Assembly: GCA_021805825.1 (NCBI GenBank)
Contig: JAJZEC010000032.1
Span: forward strand, 1 to 43,081
Length of the DNA: 43,081 nt
From: Pseudomonadota bacterium
GTDB lineage: Bacteria > Pseudomonadota > Gammaproteobacteria > Burkholderiales > Burkholderiaceae_C
Direction of reading: 5' to 3'
The notes under the pieces are model-generated. The model was not told the origin of the DNA and did not search any database. It was given only the letters and a program-made list of their open reading frames with translations. Positions within the stretch are counted from its first letter, which is position 1. Every line of letters begins with the position of its first letter. Shown here piece by piece: positions 21,554 to 36,500 of the stretch. A program made the translations under genes and the position numbers.

Positions 21554-24500
21554 ATGCGGGAATCCCACACCAGGCGCGCCGGACGCGCCAGCATGTCCCC
21601 GGCGCGCGCGCGTCGGACGCAGCCGCGGACTCCGCAAGGCAGGGCATGGGAGCGCCCGCTGCCTCCAGCCTCGCTGGTGCTCGCGCTGGCGGCGGCCTTC
21701 TCGACGCCCGCATGGGCCGGCGTGCCGCTGCCGGCATCGGGCAATGCCATCGTTCCCGATGGACGCACCGCGACCACGGTCACCCGGCTCGGCCCCGCCC
21801 TCACTTCCATCACCACCCGGACGGTCAGCGCGGGCATCGGCTACAACAGCTTCCGCCGCTTCGTCGTCGGCGGTGGCAACACCGTCAACCTGATGCTGCC
21901 CGGCGGCACGAGCAAGCTGGTGAACCTGGTCACGGGCGGCCCGGTGGACATTCGCGGGGTGTTGCGTTCCTACCGCAACGGGGCGCTCGGCGGGGACGTG
22001 GTGTTCGCCGACGCGCAGGGCCTGATCGTCGGGCGCACCGGGGTGGTCGACGTCGGCGGGCTGAGCGTGGTCACGCCGACCCCGGCCGTGCTCGACCGCC
22101 TGATCGGCAGCGGCGGCCGGGTCGACGACGCGCTGGCGCAGCGCCTGCTGGCCGGCGACGTTCCGCTGTCCCCCGACGGCCTGGTGCTGGTTCGCGGTAC
22201 CGTGCTGGCGCGCCACGGGGTGCGCATCCACGCGCAGGATGTGCAGGTTGCGGGCGGCGGTGCGGCGGCGCGCTCCGCCGCGCGACACGACCTGCTGTTC
22301 CGCTCGACGGTGAACACGCAGGGGCTCGTGCAGGGCGGGACGATCGTCGCCGAGGGCGGCAGCATCCGCATCGTCGCAGCGCACGACGTGGCGGTCGATG
22401 GCAACCTGGTCGCCGCGGCCGCTGCGCAGCACGCCGGAGCGGTTCGCGTGCGCGCCGGCCACGACCTCGAGGTCGGTGGTGTGCTCACCGCCGACGGCGC
22501 GCCGGGCGTGCAGGCCGGCGCCGTCGACCTGCATGCCGCGCACGACATCCGCATCGCGGCCGCGGCGCGCCTGAGCGCCGCCGGTAGCGGCGCCGCCTCC
22601 GCTGGCGGGCACATCCGGGTGCTGGCCGACCACGACCTGACTGTGGCCAGCGGCGCCACCCTGATGGTGCAGGCCGGAGCCAGCGGCGACGCCGGCAGCA
22701 TCGAGTTGTCGGCGCATGACACGGCCACGCTGGGCGACCTGCGGCTCGACCTGGCCGCGCCGCACGGCAAGGCCGGCAGCCTGCTCGTCGATCCCACGGC
22801 GCTGGTGATCTCCGCGGGTTCCGCCAACGTGGTCTCCAGCGGAACCACGGTGGCCGTCCCGAGCACCCTGCCCAACCAGACGACCGGTGGCGGCTCGGTG
22901 TCGCTGACCGCCTCCCAGTCCATCACCATCGCCAGCAACGGGGTCATCGACACCCGGGGCAGCGGCACGACCGCGGACGGGGCCATCAGCCTCAGCGCGC
23001 CGTCGATCACCGTGCAGGGCGGCGGACAACTGCTCGCCGGTCACGGAGCGATCACACTCGACGCCGTCGCCACGGGCGGCGCTCCGGTGCAGATCCTGAT
23101 CGGCGACAGCAGCGGCAGCAAGGCGACGCTGCAGGGCGGCAACATCCTGCTGGAGGCCGGCGGGAAGCAGTCTTCGGCGTCCAGCCAGGCGACGGTGCTG
23201 GTCCAGAACGCCAGCCTCAGCGCCGGCGGCACCCTCGGTGTGTACGCCACGGCCAGCGGGGGAACGCGCATCAGCGCCATCGGCGCCTCGGCCGCCCCGG
23301 ATGTGCTGGCCTCGGTACGCATCATCGGATCGTCCAACGTGCAGTCGGTGGGCAGCATGCAGCTGCAGGCGAACGCCAGCGTCGCCGCCACGGCCACCGC
23401 GCTGCCTCCGGCGCTGCCCGGGCTGCCGGCCGATGCCGCGGCCGCGGTCGAGCAGGTGCACAGCAGCTCCCAGGTGGAAATCGGCGGCAGTTCGGTGGTG
23501 CAGACCACCGGCGCGGGCAGCGCGCTGCAGCTGACGGCGAACAACAACGTGCAGTCCAGTGCGGTGGCCGACGCCTCGGGCAGTTCCGGCGGAGCCGCGG
23601 TGGCGGTCAACATCGTCACCGTGGACACCTCCGCGCTGATCGACGGCAGCGCCCAGGTGCATTCCGCCGGCGGCTTGTCGCTGGCCGGCAGCACCTCGGT
23701 GGTGCTGAACACTTCGGCCAGCGCCTCGCAAGGCGGGGGATCGTCGTCGCCGGACGCCGGGAGCACGACGGCGCAGTACCTCTCGGATCCCAGCTACACG
23801 CCCTATCTGAGCACCAGCGACGGTGCGCTCAGCGGGGCGGCAGCGCTGGCCATCAGCGACCTGCATTCCTCGACGCAGGTCGACATGTCCTCCAGCCAGC
23901 AGGCCAGCGCGCAGGGCACGCTGTCGCTGCAGGCGACGGCCAGCAACGCGTCGGCGGTCAACGCCGACGGGTCGGCGGTGGGCAGCGGCAGCGGCGGCGG
24001 CGCGCAGGTCGGCATCGGGGCCGCGGTGGCGCTGAACCTGGCGCATGTGCAGGACAACGCCACCCTGGCCCAGGGCGCTAGCGCCACGGGACTGCAGCTG
24101 GCCGCGAACATGGTCGGCGGGCTCGCCGGCAACACCTTCGGCAGCAGCGCGATTTCGGGGGCCGGGGCATCCGATGTCGGGGTCGCCGGCGCGCTGGCGA
24201 CCAATCTGGTCGACAGCCAGGCCGTGGCCCAGCTGGCTTCGACCGCGGTGCTCAGCCTGAGCCCGGCCGCGGTCAGCGGCGGCGGCACGCCGACGGCACC
24301 GGTGGTGAACATCGGATCGAACGACCTCACATCCAGCACCGTGGCGGCGCTGCCCACGGGTTCGGGAGCCTCGGGCGGGTCGGTCGGGGTGGGCGCCTCG
24401 GTGGCGCTGAACATCGTGGCCACGCGCTCGCAGGCGCAGCTGGCCGATGGCTCATCGCTGAGCGGCGCGGGCTCGGTGACGCTGTCGGCGCTGGGCACGC

Positions 24501-27500
24501 ATGCCGTGAGCACCGAGGCCGAGCAGGGCGCGGCCGGAGGCGTGGCGGTGACCCCGGTGGTGGCGCTGTCGCTGGTCAACGACCAGACGCAGGCGACGAT
24601 CGGAGCGCTCAGCGGGGGCCTGAGCACCAGCGGCGACGTGCAGGTCGATGCCAGCCAGGTGGCCACCGAGGCCACGCGCGCCAGCGGCAGCGCCTCGGGC
24701 AGCAAGGCGGCGGTGGGCGCGGCGCTGGCGGTGTCGGTGGTCAACGACTCGGTGCTGGCGACGACCTCGACCGGCATCGATGCCGGTGGTTCGGTGGCTT
24801 TCGCGGCCAGCGGGGTGTCGGAGAGCGCGGCCGGGGCGAAGGCCAGCGCCAGCGGGGGCCAGGCGGCCGACAGCAGCGGCTCGGCGCCGGCCGGGCAGAG
24901 TTCGAACGTCGATGCCAAGATCCAGAAGCAGGCGACTTCGGCGCAGGACAAGGCCACCGCGGCCGACGTGGGCAGCAGCGCGCAGCAGTCCTCCGACAGT
25001 TCCTCGGCGCAGAGCGAAAGCGGCAAGGGATCGACCAAGGAAGGCGCGGTGGCGGTGGCCGCGGCGATCGCGGTGGACGTGGCGAACTCGACGGTGCAGG
25101 CCTATGTGCCGGTGTCGGTGGGGGTGAAGGCCGGTGGCGCGCTGAGCGTGGCCACGGTGTCGAACATGGATGCGCGCACGGTGGCCGACGGCAGCCAGGT
25201 GGCTGGCGGAGGCACCTCGGTGGGCATCGGGGCGGCGGTGGCGGTGACGCTGGCGCACCAGATCAACGACGCCACGCTGGGGGCGTCGTCGGCGCTGTCG
25301 TCGGCGCCGACGACGGGTGCGCTGGTGGCCGGGCAGTACGAAGCGGCGTCGCTGAGCCTGACGGCGCTGCAGACCGACCTCGGGGTGGCGTCCCCGGCGC
25401 TGCCGGGTTCGAGCAGCGCGGCGCCCACCGCGATCGACGTGAGCCAGGGCGGCGTGAACGAGCGCGAGGATCTGCTCTCGGCCTCGGCGACCTCGGGTGC
25501 CGGCGCCTCGAAGGTCGGGCTGGCCGGCTCGCTGGCGGTCAACGTCATCCACAGCGACAGCAGCGCGAAGCTGGAGGGCTCGGGCACCGTGATGACGGTC
25601 GACGGCGGCGCGGTCGCGCTGGGCGCGGCCAACCTGATGCAGGCCGACGCCAGCGCGACGCCCTCGGGTTCGGGAGCCAAGGGAGGCAAGCTCGGCGTGG
25701 GCGCCTCGGTGGCGCTGAACACCATCACCGAGACCAGCGAGGCCTCGATCGACCCGCAGGTGTCGCTGGACGGCACGCTGGCCTCGCTGGACGTGGGCGC
25801 GACATCCACCACCGACACCTCCAGCACGGCGCAGGCCGGAGCCGCGGGCGGTGTCGCGGTCGACGCGGTGGTGGCCATGTCGATCCTCAGCGAGACGACC
25901 ACCGCGCAGGTGCATTCGGGCAACGCCTTCACCACCACCGGCGGGGTCGACATCGCAGCGAGCAGCGACGGAAGCAACACCGCGACCGCCACCGCATCCA
26001 TCGACGGCTCCAGCAGCAGCGTCGCCATCGGTGGTTCGGTGGCGGTCATCACCGGCCCCGGCATCCTCGACGCCAGCAGCGGCGGCAGCGCGATCACCTC
26101 GCAGACCACCGCCAGCCTGAACCGCGATGCCACGGTCGGCGGGGGCCTGCAGATCAGCGCCAGCTCCAGCCGCAGCTACGACGCCGAATCGACCGCCTCG
26201 GCCAGCGGCAACCAGTTCAGCAGCGCGATGCAGCAGGGCAACGACTCCACCTCGGGCGGCGGCTCGGTGGCCAGCGGCGACACCCTGAACACCTCGCAGG
26301 CGCAGTCGGCGATGAGCCAAGGGGCGAGCGACTCCGGAACCACGCAGAGCAAGGCCAGCGGCAGTTCGGGCAGCCAGGGCAAGGTGTCGGTGGCTGCCGC
26401 CGTCGGCGCGGCGATCGTCGGCGACCAGGTCGATGCGAGCATCGGCGGCGGCGTCCACAACGCGCGGCGCAACATCAGCGCCGGTGGCGCGGTGTCGGTG
26501 ACGGCCACCAACCAGGGCAATGTGTACACGGAAGGCAACGGCTCGACCGACACCAGTTCCAAGGTGGGCATCGGCGTCGGCGTGGCGCTGAGCCTGGTCG
26601 ACAATGGAACCTCGGCGAGCATCGGCAGCCACACCAACCTGCACACCCCGGGCGCGGTGTCGGTGCAGGCGACGTCGTCGGAGAACCAGGATCCCACCTT
26701 CGTCGCCGGGCGTGCCGCCGCGGTGGCCATGTCGGGCGCCTCGGCCGGCAAGGTGGCGGTGGCGGGCTCGATCGCGGTTGCCGTTTCGCTGTCGTCGACC
26801 TCGGCCGGCATCGGCGACGAAGTGCAGATCGGCAATCCCGGGCCGACCGGCCTGGTGGCAGCCGGCGACCTCACCGTGCAGGCCGACAACACCAGCAGCT
26901 GGGCGGCCAACGCATGGAGCGGCAGTGCGTCCAAGCAGGGCGTGGGCATCGGCGCGTCGATTGCCGCGGTGGTATCCACCGACAGCTACAGCGCCTCCGT
27001 CGGCCAGAACGACGACCTGCATGTCGCCAGCCTCAGCGTGACGGCGACCAACCACAAGGTCGACAACCCGCTGAGCGGAGTGAGCAAGCTGGCCAGCGAC
27101 GCTTCCTCGGCGGCCAGCGCGACGTCCAGCCAGCTCGGCACCTCGCTGAGTCAGGACGCCAAGACCCTGCAGAGCAACGTGGCCAGCCTGGCCGGCCAGG
27201 GCCTGCAGCTGACGCTGCTCGGGCAGAGCAACTTCCTCGCCGAAGCCGGTGCCGGTGCGGCGTCGGGCAACAGCGCGGCGATCGCCGGCGCCTTCGCGGT
27301 CGAGGTCGTGGACAACAAGCTGAGCGCCGGCATCGGCGCCTCGACCACCGTGCACAGCGCCGGCAGCGTGTCGGTGCAGGCCACCGACGACAACGTGTCC
27401 AAGGCCCTGGTCGGCGGAGCCGCCGCGTCGGGTGGCTCGGCGGGCGTCGGCGTGGCCGGCGCCTTCCTCTACGACAACAGCAGCATCCAGAGCCAGCTGG

Positions 27501-30500
27501 GCACCGGGGTCGACATCGCCTCCTCGACGGGGCTGGCGGTCGACGCCGAGGCCAGCCAGGACGTCCAGCTGTTCGGATTCAGCGCGGGCGCCGCCGACGA
27601 GGCCGGCGTGGCTGGGGTGGTCGGGCTGATCACCTCGCAGAGAACGGTCGGCGCCACGGTGGGCGCGGGCAGCACCATCCAGTCCAGCGGCGCCGTCGAC
27701 GTGTCGGCCACCAACGACTTCAGCGGCCTGAACATCGGGGGCAGTGTCGGCGTCGGGGGCTCGGTCGGGGTGGGCGCGACCCTGCTCGCCACCACCATCA
27801 CCGACGGCGCCACGGCGCTGCTCGACTCCAGCGCGACCGCTCGCACGAAGGTGCTGGGCGCGGCTTCGCTGAAGGTGGATGCGAACACCGCGGAGAACGT
27901 GATCAACGTCGCCATCGCCGGATCCGCGGCGGGCGACGTGGCGATTTCCGGGGCGGCCACGCCGCTGACCGAAATCATCACCACCAGCGCGAGCATCGGG
28001 CCCTCGGCCAACATCACCGCCAGCGGCGCGGTGGCCGTGGATGCCGCCGACCAGTCGCAGGTGGTCAATGCCAGTGGCGGCATCGCGGTCGGTGGTTCGG
28101 TGGGCGCGGGCCTCAGCGGCGCGGTGACCACCTTCACGAACACCGTGACCGCCGGCGTCGGCGCCGACTCGGTGCTCCACGCGGGCTCGCTGAACGTGCA
28201 GGCCGGCGCCACGGCGGTGGCCTACAACGTCGCGGTGGCCGGCGGAGTCGGCGGCGACGTGGGCGTGGCCGGGGTACTCACCCCGGTCACCCAGACCGAC
28301 ACCGTCACCGCCAGCATCGGCGCCGGCGCGCAGGTCACGACCAGCGATCCCTCCAGCGGCTTCGTCAACGTCCTCGCCGGCAACCAGACGCAGATCCTGA
28401 ACGTCGGCGGCGCCATCGGCGCCGGCGGCGCGGCCGGGGTCGGCGGATCGGCCGCCGCCAGCGTGCTCGACGACACCACGCAGGCCACGGTCCTCGATGG
28501 CGCCAACATCCAGGCCACGGGTGCCGTGCATGTGCAGGCCGCAGCCGTCGAGAACGTATCCACCGATGTGGTCACCGGCGCCGCCGCCGGCGCCGTCGGC
28601 GTCGCCGTGGCGCTGTCCTCGAGCGACATCATCGACACCACCGAGGCCTACATCGGCTACAGCGCGCAGGTCACCGCGGCCTCGGTCGACGTGTCGGCCA
28701 GCGACCTGTCGACGATCCACGATATCGCGGGCGCCGCCGGCGGTGGCGGCTCGGTCGGCGTCGGCGCCGGCGTCGACGTCAATGTGCTGCAGAAGAACAC
28801 CTACGCCTGGATCGGCCTGGAAAGTCCCACCGGCCAGGGCGCGCAGGCCATCGTGCAGGCGCAGTCCGGTGATGTCACGGTGCAGGCGCAGAGCAGCGAG
28901 ACCCTGGGTTCGGTGGTCGCCGGCGCGGCCGTCGGCGGCGCCGCCGGCGCGGCCGGCGCCGTGCAGGTCTACACCCTGACCGGCCGGACCGGGGCGACCA
29001 TCGGATCCAGCTCCAAGGTGACGGCCAGCGGCAACGTGGCCGTGCTGGCTTCCGACAGCGACAGCCAGCAGGTGCTGGTCGGCGGCCTGGCCGGAGGCGG
29101 CGCGGCCGGCGTGGGGGCGTCGATCGGCGTCATCGTGGTCGACCAGAAGACCCTGGCAGGCATTGGCAGCGCTGCCAATGTCACCGCCTACGGCGAGGGC
29201 AGCGCGCAATCGCTGACCAGCGGATTCGCGGCCTCCTTCACGCCTCCCCTCGGAGGCTCGTCCGCGGTGGCCGACACCACTCCGGTGAGCGTCAAGGGCG
29301 CGGCCGCCGAAGGCGCGAACCTGGCGGTCGACACGCGCACCCGCACCCCGGTGACGCGCGAGGTGCACGGCGTGCTGGTCAACGCCACGGCCACCGCGAC
29401 CTTCGACACCGCGGCCGTCAGCGGCGGCGTCGGCGGCGCCGTCGGCGCCGCGATCTCCGCCGGCGTGCCGGTGGTCAGCAGCGACACCGAGGCGACGATC
29501 GGCAGCCTGGCGCATGTCACCGGCGCCAGCCCCACCACGGGCGCGCAGACGACGCCTTCGGTGGAGGTCGCCGCGGCCAGCGACCTGTACGTGCGCGGCA
29601 TCGCCGGCGCGGCCGGCGGTGGCGGTGCCGCCGGCCTCGGCGCCGGCCTGGTGACCAACATCCTGTCCAACACGACCAAGGCCCTCGTCGACAGCGGGGC
29701 GGTGGTGACCGCGCAGGGCAACGTCGACGTCACCGCGGTGGCCAGCGAGGAATTCTCCGGGATCGCCGCCAGTGCCGGCCTCGGCGGGGTGGCCGGCATT
29801 GCCGGCGGCGCCACCGTGCTGGTGCTCAACGACACCACGCTGGCGCGCATCGACGGCACCGTCGAAGCCATCGGCAGCGTGGTGCTCAGCGCCGACGACC
29901 AGACCCGCGTGGCCGCCACCGGCGGCGCGTTGGCAGCCGGCCTGTTCGGCGCCGGCGCCGGCGCCGGGGCTGGCGTGGTCGTGCTGAGCAAGGATACCGA
30001 GGCGCATGTCGGCGCCACCGCGGTGGTCGACGCCGGCGGCCAGGGCAGCGACCCGGCCTTTGCGCTGCCGGCCAGCGCCTCCTCCGGCGCGCCGAAGGCC
30101 AGCCAGGGCCTGCTCGTCTCGGCCGATTCCGGGCAGAGCCTGTACATGGTCGCGCTGGCGGGCGCCGGCGGCCTGTACGCAGGGCTGGCCGGCGCGGTCT
30201 CGGTGCAGGCGGTGTCCACCACCACGGTGGCCTCGATCGACGGCGGCAAGCAGGGTGGGGCGCAGGTCGGAAGCTATGGCGCGACGCCTTCGCCGAACGC
30301 CGGGGTCGACGTCATCGCCTCCGACAGCACGGCCCTTTCCAGCAAGGATGCAGCCGCCGGCCTCAGCGTGTTCGCCGGAGTCGGCGGCGCCGTCAACGTG
30401 GCCGTCCTGACCAGCAACACCGTGGCCGCGATCGGCGATGGCGCGTCCGTCGACGTCCCGGGTTCGGTATCGGTCGACGCCTATGGCAACAAGGCGGTGG

Positions 30501-33500
30501 GCAGCGAGGTTCTGGGCATCGGCGGGGGGGTCTTCGGGCTCGGCGCCTCGATCGACGTGCTGGCCATCTCCAATGGCCAGAATGCCAATTCCAGCAACGG
30601 CTCGGACAAGGAGACCATCGGCGCGCTCACGACCAGCTCGGGTGGCATGTCGGTGAACGACAACGCCAACTCGAGCATCCAGAACAACACCGTCGACTCC
30701 AGCTACCTGGCGCAGTCGAACAACTCCGGGGTCAGCGGGGCCGGCAGCTCGGTGCAGCAGGCCGAACAGGCCAACAGCGCCTCCCAGGTGCTGAACGGAC
30801 AGGGCACGACCGGCACCTCGGCGAGCATCGGCAATGCCACCGTGCATGCGGGCGGTGCCATTTCGGTGACTGCCGACGACCAGGTGAGCAACAGCAGCGC
30901 GTCGGGCGCGGTGGGCCTGGGTGGCGTCGGCATCGGTGCCGGAGTCGCCGTGGCCATCGACAACGCCGGCAGTTCGGCGAGCGTGTCGGGAACCTCCGCC
31001 GGCGGCGCCAAGCTCACCGGCAGCAGCCTGCAGGTGAGCGCGACCACCGTGCATACGATCGGCGTGCAGAGCACCGCCGGCGGGATCGGCCTGCTGGCAG
31101 GGGCCGACGCGGTCGTCGCCTATACGTCCGACAGCTCGCAGACCCAGGCCACGGTGACCGACGCCAGCTTCTCCGGCAGCGGCGCGGTGGACATCGGGGC
31201 CACCACGCAGCGCGCGCTGACCTCCACCGGAATGGGCGCCGCGACCGGCGGCCTGGCTGCCGGCGCCGCGGTCTCGATCGCCCAGGTCAGCGGCGGCGTG
31301 CAGGCCTCGGCCGCGGGCGCGACCTTCGGCACGGCAGCGGGCCAGGTCGGCGCCGTCACCATCGCGGCCGACTCCGGCGACTCGGCCGATGCGAGCTCGC
31401 TGGCCGTTTCGGCCGGCATCGGAATCGCGGCGGAGGGCTCGGTGGCCACGGCCACGGTCAGCCTGCCGGTCATGGCCTTCTTCGACAACGGCAGCATCGA
31501 CAGCAGCGGCGCGGTGACCATCGGCGGCGAGGCCGACAACCTGGTCAGCGCCGACGCTTCCGGTGGCGCCGTGGCGCTGCTCGGCGCCGCCGGCGCCTCG
31601 GTGGCCTCCGCCACGCAGGGCGCGCAGGTCAGCGCCGATGCCAACACGGCGACCATCGACGCGGCCTCGCTGAGCATCGATGCCGGCATCGGGCAGGCGG
31701 TGCCCCCGAGCGAAGGGGTCAGCGCGACGGCCAGCGGCGCATCCGGAGCCCTGTTCGTCGGCATCAACGCCTCCTCGGCGACCGCCAGCAACCAGTCCTC
31801 GGCGATCGCCTCGGCCGAATCCGCGAACTTCGGCGTGCAGGGCTCGGTGGACATCGAGGGCCAGTCGCAGACCGCGCAGTCCGCGGTGGTCACCGGCTAC
31901 GTCGCCGCCGGCCTGCTGGCGCTGGGCGCCAATGAGGCGACCGCGCAGTCGACCACCACCACCCACGCCATCCTCAGCGACATGATCGGCCTGAGCGCCG
32001 GCTCGCTGACCGTCAACGCGGCGGGCAACGACGGCAATGTCGCGCAGGCGACCGCAGGCAGCGGAGCCGCCTTCGCCGGTTCGGCGGCCAAGGCCACGAC
32101 GGTGTCGCTGGCCGACACCCAGGCGGGCATCGAGAATGTCCCGCCGCCGAGTGCGCCCACCCAGCCCCTGAAGGCCTTCGACGTGGCGGTGCCCAACGGG
32201 CAGGTGAGCATCACCGCAACCCACACGGCAAGCTTCGGCGGCGGCGTGGACAGCACGAACGCCGCGATCGTCGGCGCCAGCGGCGCGACCCTGGAGAACC
32301 AGGTGCACAGCGTGGTCGCGGCCGATCTCGGGTCGCTGGTGCACGTGGTGGCCGACGGCTTCAGCCTCGATGCGAGGAACCTGGTGGGCAGCCTTCCGGC
32401 GCCGCTGGCCGGAGGCTGGAACGTGCAGTCCGGATCCGGCGGCCTGCTCAACGCCCCGGCCGCCTCCAGCGACACCACGGTGGGCCTGGTGACGACGGCC
32501 GCCGTGGGCGACGGGGCGAGTGTGCACCTGCTGGCCCAGGCCGATCCGACCAGCCCCTCGCTGCTGTTCATCGAGGCCTACAACGACCCGGTGGTGCAGC
32601 AGGCGGTCAAGATGGACTCGGGCGGCGCCATCGCGCTGGCCAAGGTGGCCGACAACGTGACGGTCAACGACAGCGCGGTGGTGTCCATCGGCAACCAGAG
32701 CCAGTTGCTGGTCGATGCCGGAGACATCCAGATCGGCGCCTGGGGCGATGCCAAGCTGTATGCCCTCGCCTACGCCTCGACCTACGGCCTGGCCGGCGCC
32801 CCGACCGGGCAGGCGCATGTCGACTACAGCGGCAACGACCTGGTGTCGGTCGGCACCAATGCCCAGGTGCAGGCAAGCCACGGCATCTACCCCGCGGGCA
32901 GCGCGGCGCCCACCGACGGCACGGTGCAGATCGCCGCGGGCGACAGCCCCACGGGCCAGCAGTCGAGCCTGTCGCTGGATTCCGAGGTGCAGCTCTACAA
33001 CAACACGGCCATCCCGATCCCGACGCCGCCGGACGCCCAGTCGAACATCGTCAGCAACGCGCTGGTGGCCATCGCCGCCGATCCCGCGAACCAGCCGGGC
33101 GCGCAGGATCCGGCGCAGGGCGCGCCCTACGGGGTCAGCGCGGCCGGCGACATCACCATCTCGGCCGACAAGGGGGCGATGTCGACGACCGCCAACGGAA
33201 CCGGCACCAACATCTACCTGGAAGCGCTGTCGAAGGTGGCCAGCGCGGTCAGCAACCTGTTCGGAGGCGGCTCGGTCAGCTTCAAGATCACCGGCGGATC
33301 GACGTCGCAGACCGGCAGCAGCGCGATCCTGGATCAGGGCCTGGTCGACACCGGAATCCAGCGCCAGAAGACCCTGACCATTCGTTATGCGACCTCGACG
33401 CAGGACGCGGGGGGCAGCTGCGATCCCTCGAAGTCGGCCTGCCTGGAGGCCGGCAATTCGAACGGTATCAGCTACACGACGACCACCATCGCCCCCGGCG

Positions 33501-36500
33501 GCGACCTGGTGGCGCGCTACTACCACCTGCAGCAGTTGCTCGCCGAGTACACGCAGGATCCGATTGCGAAGGGGGCCTACCAGGCGGAGATCGACTTCCT
33601 CGAGAAGGAAATGATCGGCCTGGGCATGGGAAGCATCGACCCCACCTCGGGCCAATTCGTCCTGTCCAGCACCCTGCAGTCGTCGGAGCAGGCGGCGCAG
33701 CAGAGCCTGGGCAGCGACCAGCAGCTGCTGTCCTTCACCGGAGCCAACCTGGGCGTGGCGCTGGCCTCGCGCAGCGGCAGCGACACGCTCTACGCACAGG
33801 CGATCGGCAACCTGACCGGGAACGCGGCGGCGCCAGCCGCACTCATCCCGCTGGCCACCAGCGCCTTGCAGACCATCAGCGGCATGCACAACTACGCCGC
33901 ATACACCGCGGCGCCGACCAGCAGCAGCCCGCCCGGGGCGGGCTACTTCCAGCTGCAGGGTCTGGGTGGGCTGGAGCTGTCCGTCAGCAACGCGGCGGGG
34001 GATATCGCGCATGAGGCGCGAAGCAACGCGCTGGCGCAGACGGCCATCGAAGGGCAGGTCGTGGCCATCAACACCATGGCGGCCCAGGTGAATGGGGCGT
34101 CGGCCACGTCGGCGCCGACGCTGAGCGGTGATTTCGCCACGCTGGTGAGCAATGCCCAGAGTCAGATCAGCGGCTACCTGCAAACCATCGACACCAACCT
34201 GGCGAACGAAGATCAGCAGGCCGCGACGATCGCCTCGGCGGCGCAGACCGTGATCTCCGATCTGGGCGCGCTGGCCCAGGGAAGCATCACCGCGGCTTCG
34301 AGCAGCAACAGCGCGCAACAGGCGCTGCACACCCAGGACGAGGCTACGTACTACGGCCTCCAGAACGTCGGTGCGCCGCTGTACACGCTGAACAAGTACA
34401 CCCTTGGCGGTCTGCAGACTCTGGCCACCAACATGCACGCCGACTACGTGGGCGAACATGCCACCCTTGGCGTGCTGAGCGCGTCGTCGTCGGCGGCCGG
34501 CTCGCTGGCGCAGTACGCGAGTCAGCTCACCGGACAGGCGAATACCGTGGCCAGCGACCTGGTGGCCGCCGCCACCAGTCCGACGCAGGTGCTGGAAATC
34601 CAGGTTGCCCCGGTCTACGCCCGACTCGGCAATGTCCAACTGAACGCCGACGTCCTGACCACCAGCACCGCGGTGCTGACACCGGGGCTGAACGCGCTGC
34701 TGCCGTCGAGCTCGAGCTACACGGCGTCCGCCCAGGGGATCATCGCCGCACCTGGGGACGCCCTGATCCAGATCGACAACTACACCGCCAACCCACTGGC
34801 CATCGGCAGTCTGACCATTCCGTCGGTGGCTGCCGGCTACGTGGTGTTCAACGGCACCGACGTGAGCACGCCGGATCAGATCACGGCCATCAACGTCGGC
34901 GGCGCGCCATCGGATCTCGCGGCGCAGAACCTGGTCACGCGCGCCAGTTCCCCGGCACCGAGCGTCAGCATCACCAGCTACTACAACCCGAACGACAAGA
35001 CCTACTACAACCCCAGCCCGACGGGTTCGCTGTACTACCTGCAGCACCAGATGATCGCCCCCGACCTCACGTTGAACCAGGGCGCGACCATCAGCAACGC
35101 CAACGGTCCGGTGACCATCGTCAGCTACGACGGCAACATCTACCAGGACGGCAGCATCAATGCGCAGTCGCTGTCGATCACCGCGTACAACGGCGACTAC
35201 TCGTCGAGCTATACCGATTCGATCGACAACCAGGGAGGCAATCCTGCAACGCAGAGCCCGGCGACCGGCAATGGAAGCTGCATGGATGCCGCGAACAACC
35301 TGATCACGGGACCCTGCGCGAACCAGTCGGGGCTGCAGAGCACGATCATCAACGGCGATATCTCGATCGCCGCCCGCTACCTCAACATCAACAGCCTGAT
35401 CCAGAGCGGCATGGTCGACAACACCCTGAGCATCGCGTCGGGCGATCTGCTCACGACCTCCAACCTGGCATCGATCGGCGAGTCCGCGAGCAACCCGACG
35501 ATCGCGCAATACACCAACCACCCGGTTTCGGGGGCGGGAAGCCTGGTGCTGCTGAACACCGACAGCCAGGGACACCACCTGTGGGTCGACACGGCCAATG
35601 GGCAGGTCGAGTTCCATGCCGCCTACGCCAACGACTACTTCCAGGCCAACTCGACCAGCGGAGAGAATTTCGTCTACAAGCTGCTGAGCCCGGGCAGCAC
35701 CATCCAGGCCAGCTACGACGCTGCGCACCAGCGCTACGTCGTCGATCCGACCGCGGTGCATGGAGGGTACATCCAGCTCTACGGCCAGATCATCGACAGC
35801 TCGCCGACCGCCGGCAAGCTTTCGGCGCTGGATGGGTTCGGCAGCATCAACATCCAGAACCAGACCAGCGCGCCGGTCGTGCTGTCGAGCCTGAACACCG
35901 GAGCCGATGCGGCCGGAGGCGGCCGCGGCACCGCGGGGATGATCCAGATCACCGACGTGCGCCTCGACCCCGCCAACGCCTCGGTCGTCGACTGGCGCCA
36001 GACCCAGTACACCTACGACCCGACGACCAACCAGGTGCAGTCGACGGTATCCACCGCGACCCTCGGCGCCGACGGATTGCCGATCAACCCGGTGAGCGGG
36101 CTGCCAACTTCGTTCAACGGCAGATCCACTGTCTACGCACCGTTGAGTCAGGGTGCGCGGTACGTGTTCGCCACGCAGACGAAGTGGACCAAGGTCACCG
36201 ACTTCTCGACCACCTCGACCAATCTGTTCGGATCCTCGAGCCTGTCCCTGGGCCAGTTCACGAATGTGAGCGACGTGCAGTTGATCGAAAACCAGAGCCA
36301 GGTGCTGCCCAACGGAAGCTTCATCTCGACGAGCAGCACGCAGGACGGCGGCGGCGGGCTGACGCCCGTGGGCACATCCGGGAATTACTACGCGGTCACC
36401 AGCGACCCCGGGATCCACACGGTGTTGAATTCCACGCTGGAGAGCAGGGGCAGCGTGCAGACCACGACCTATTACCTCAATTCCTGGAAGCAGGTCGCCA

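Noticed and set aside
21419-24046. 875-codon minus-strand frame
   Set aside because: Arg/Gly-rich shadow antisense to the TPS domain of the adhesin, with no motif.
26914-28872. 652-codon plus-strand frame inside the adhesin
   Set aside because: Arg/Gly/Gln-rich shadow of the repeated adhesin codons; repeats alone do not imply a CRISPR or second gene.
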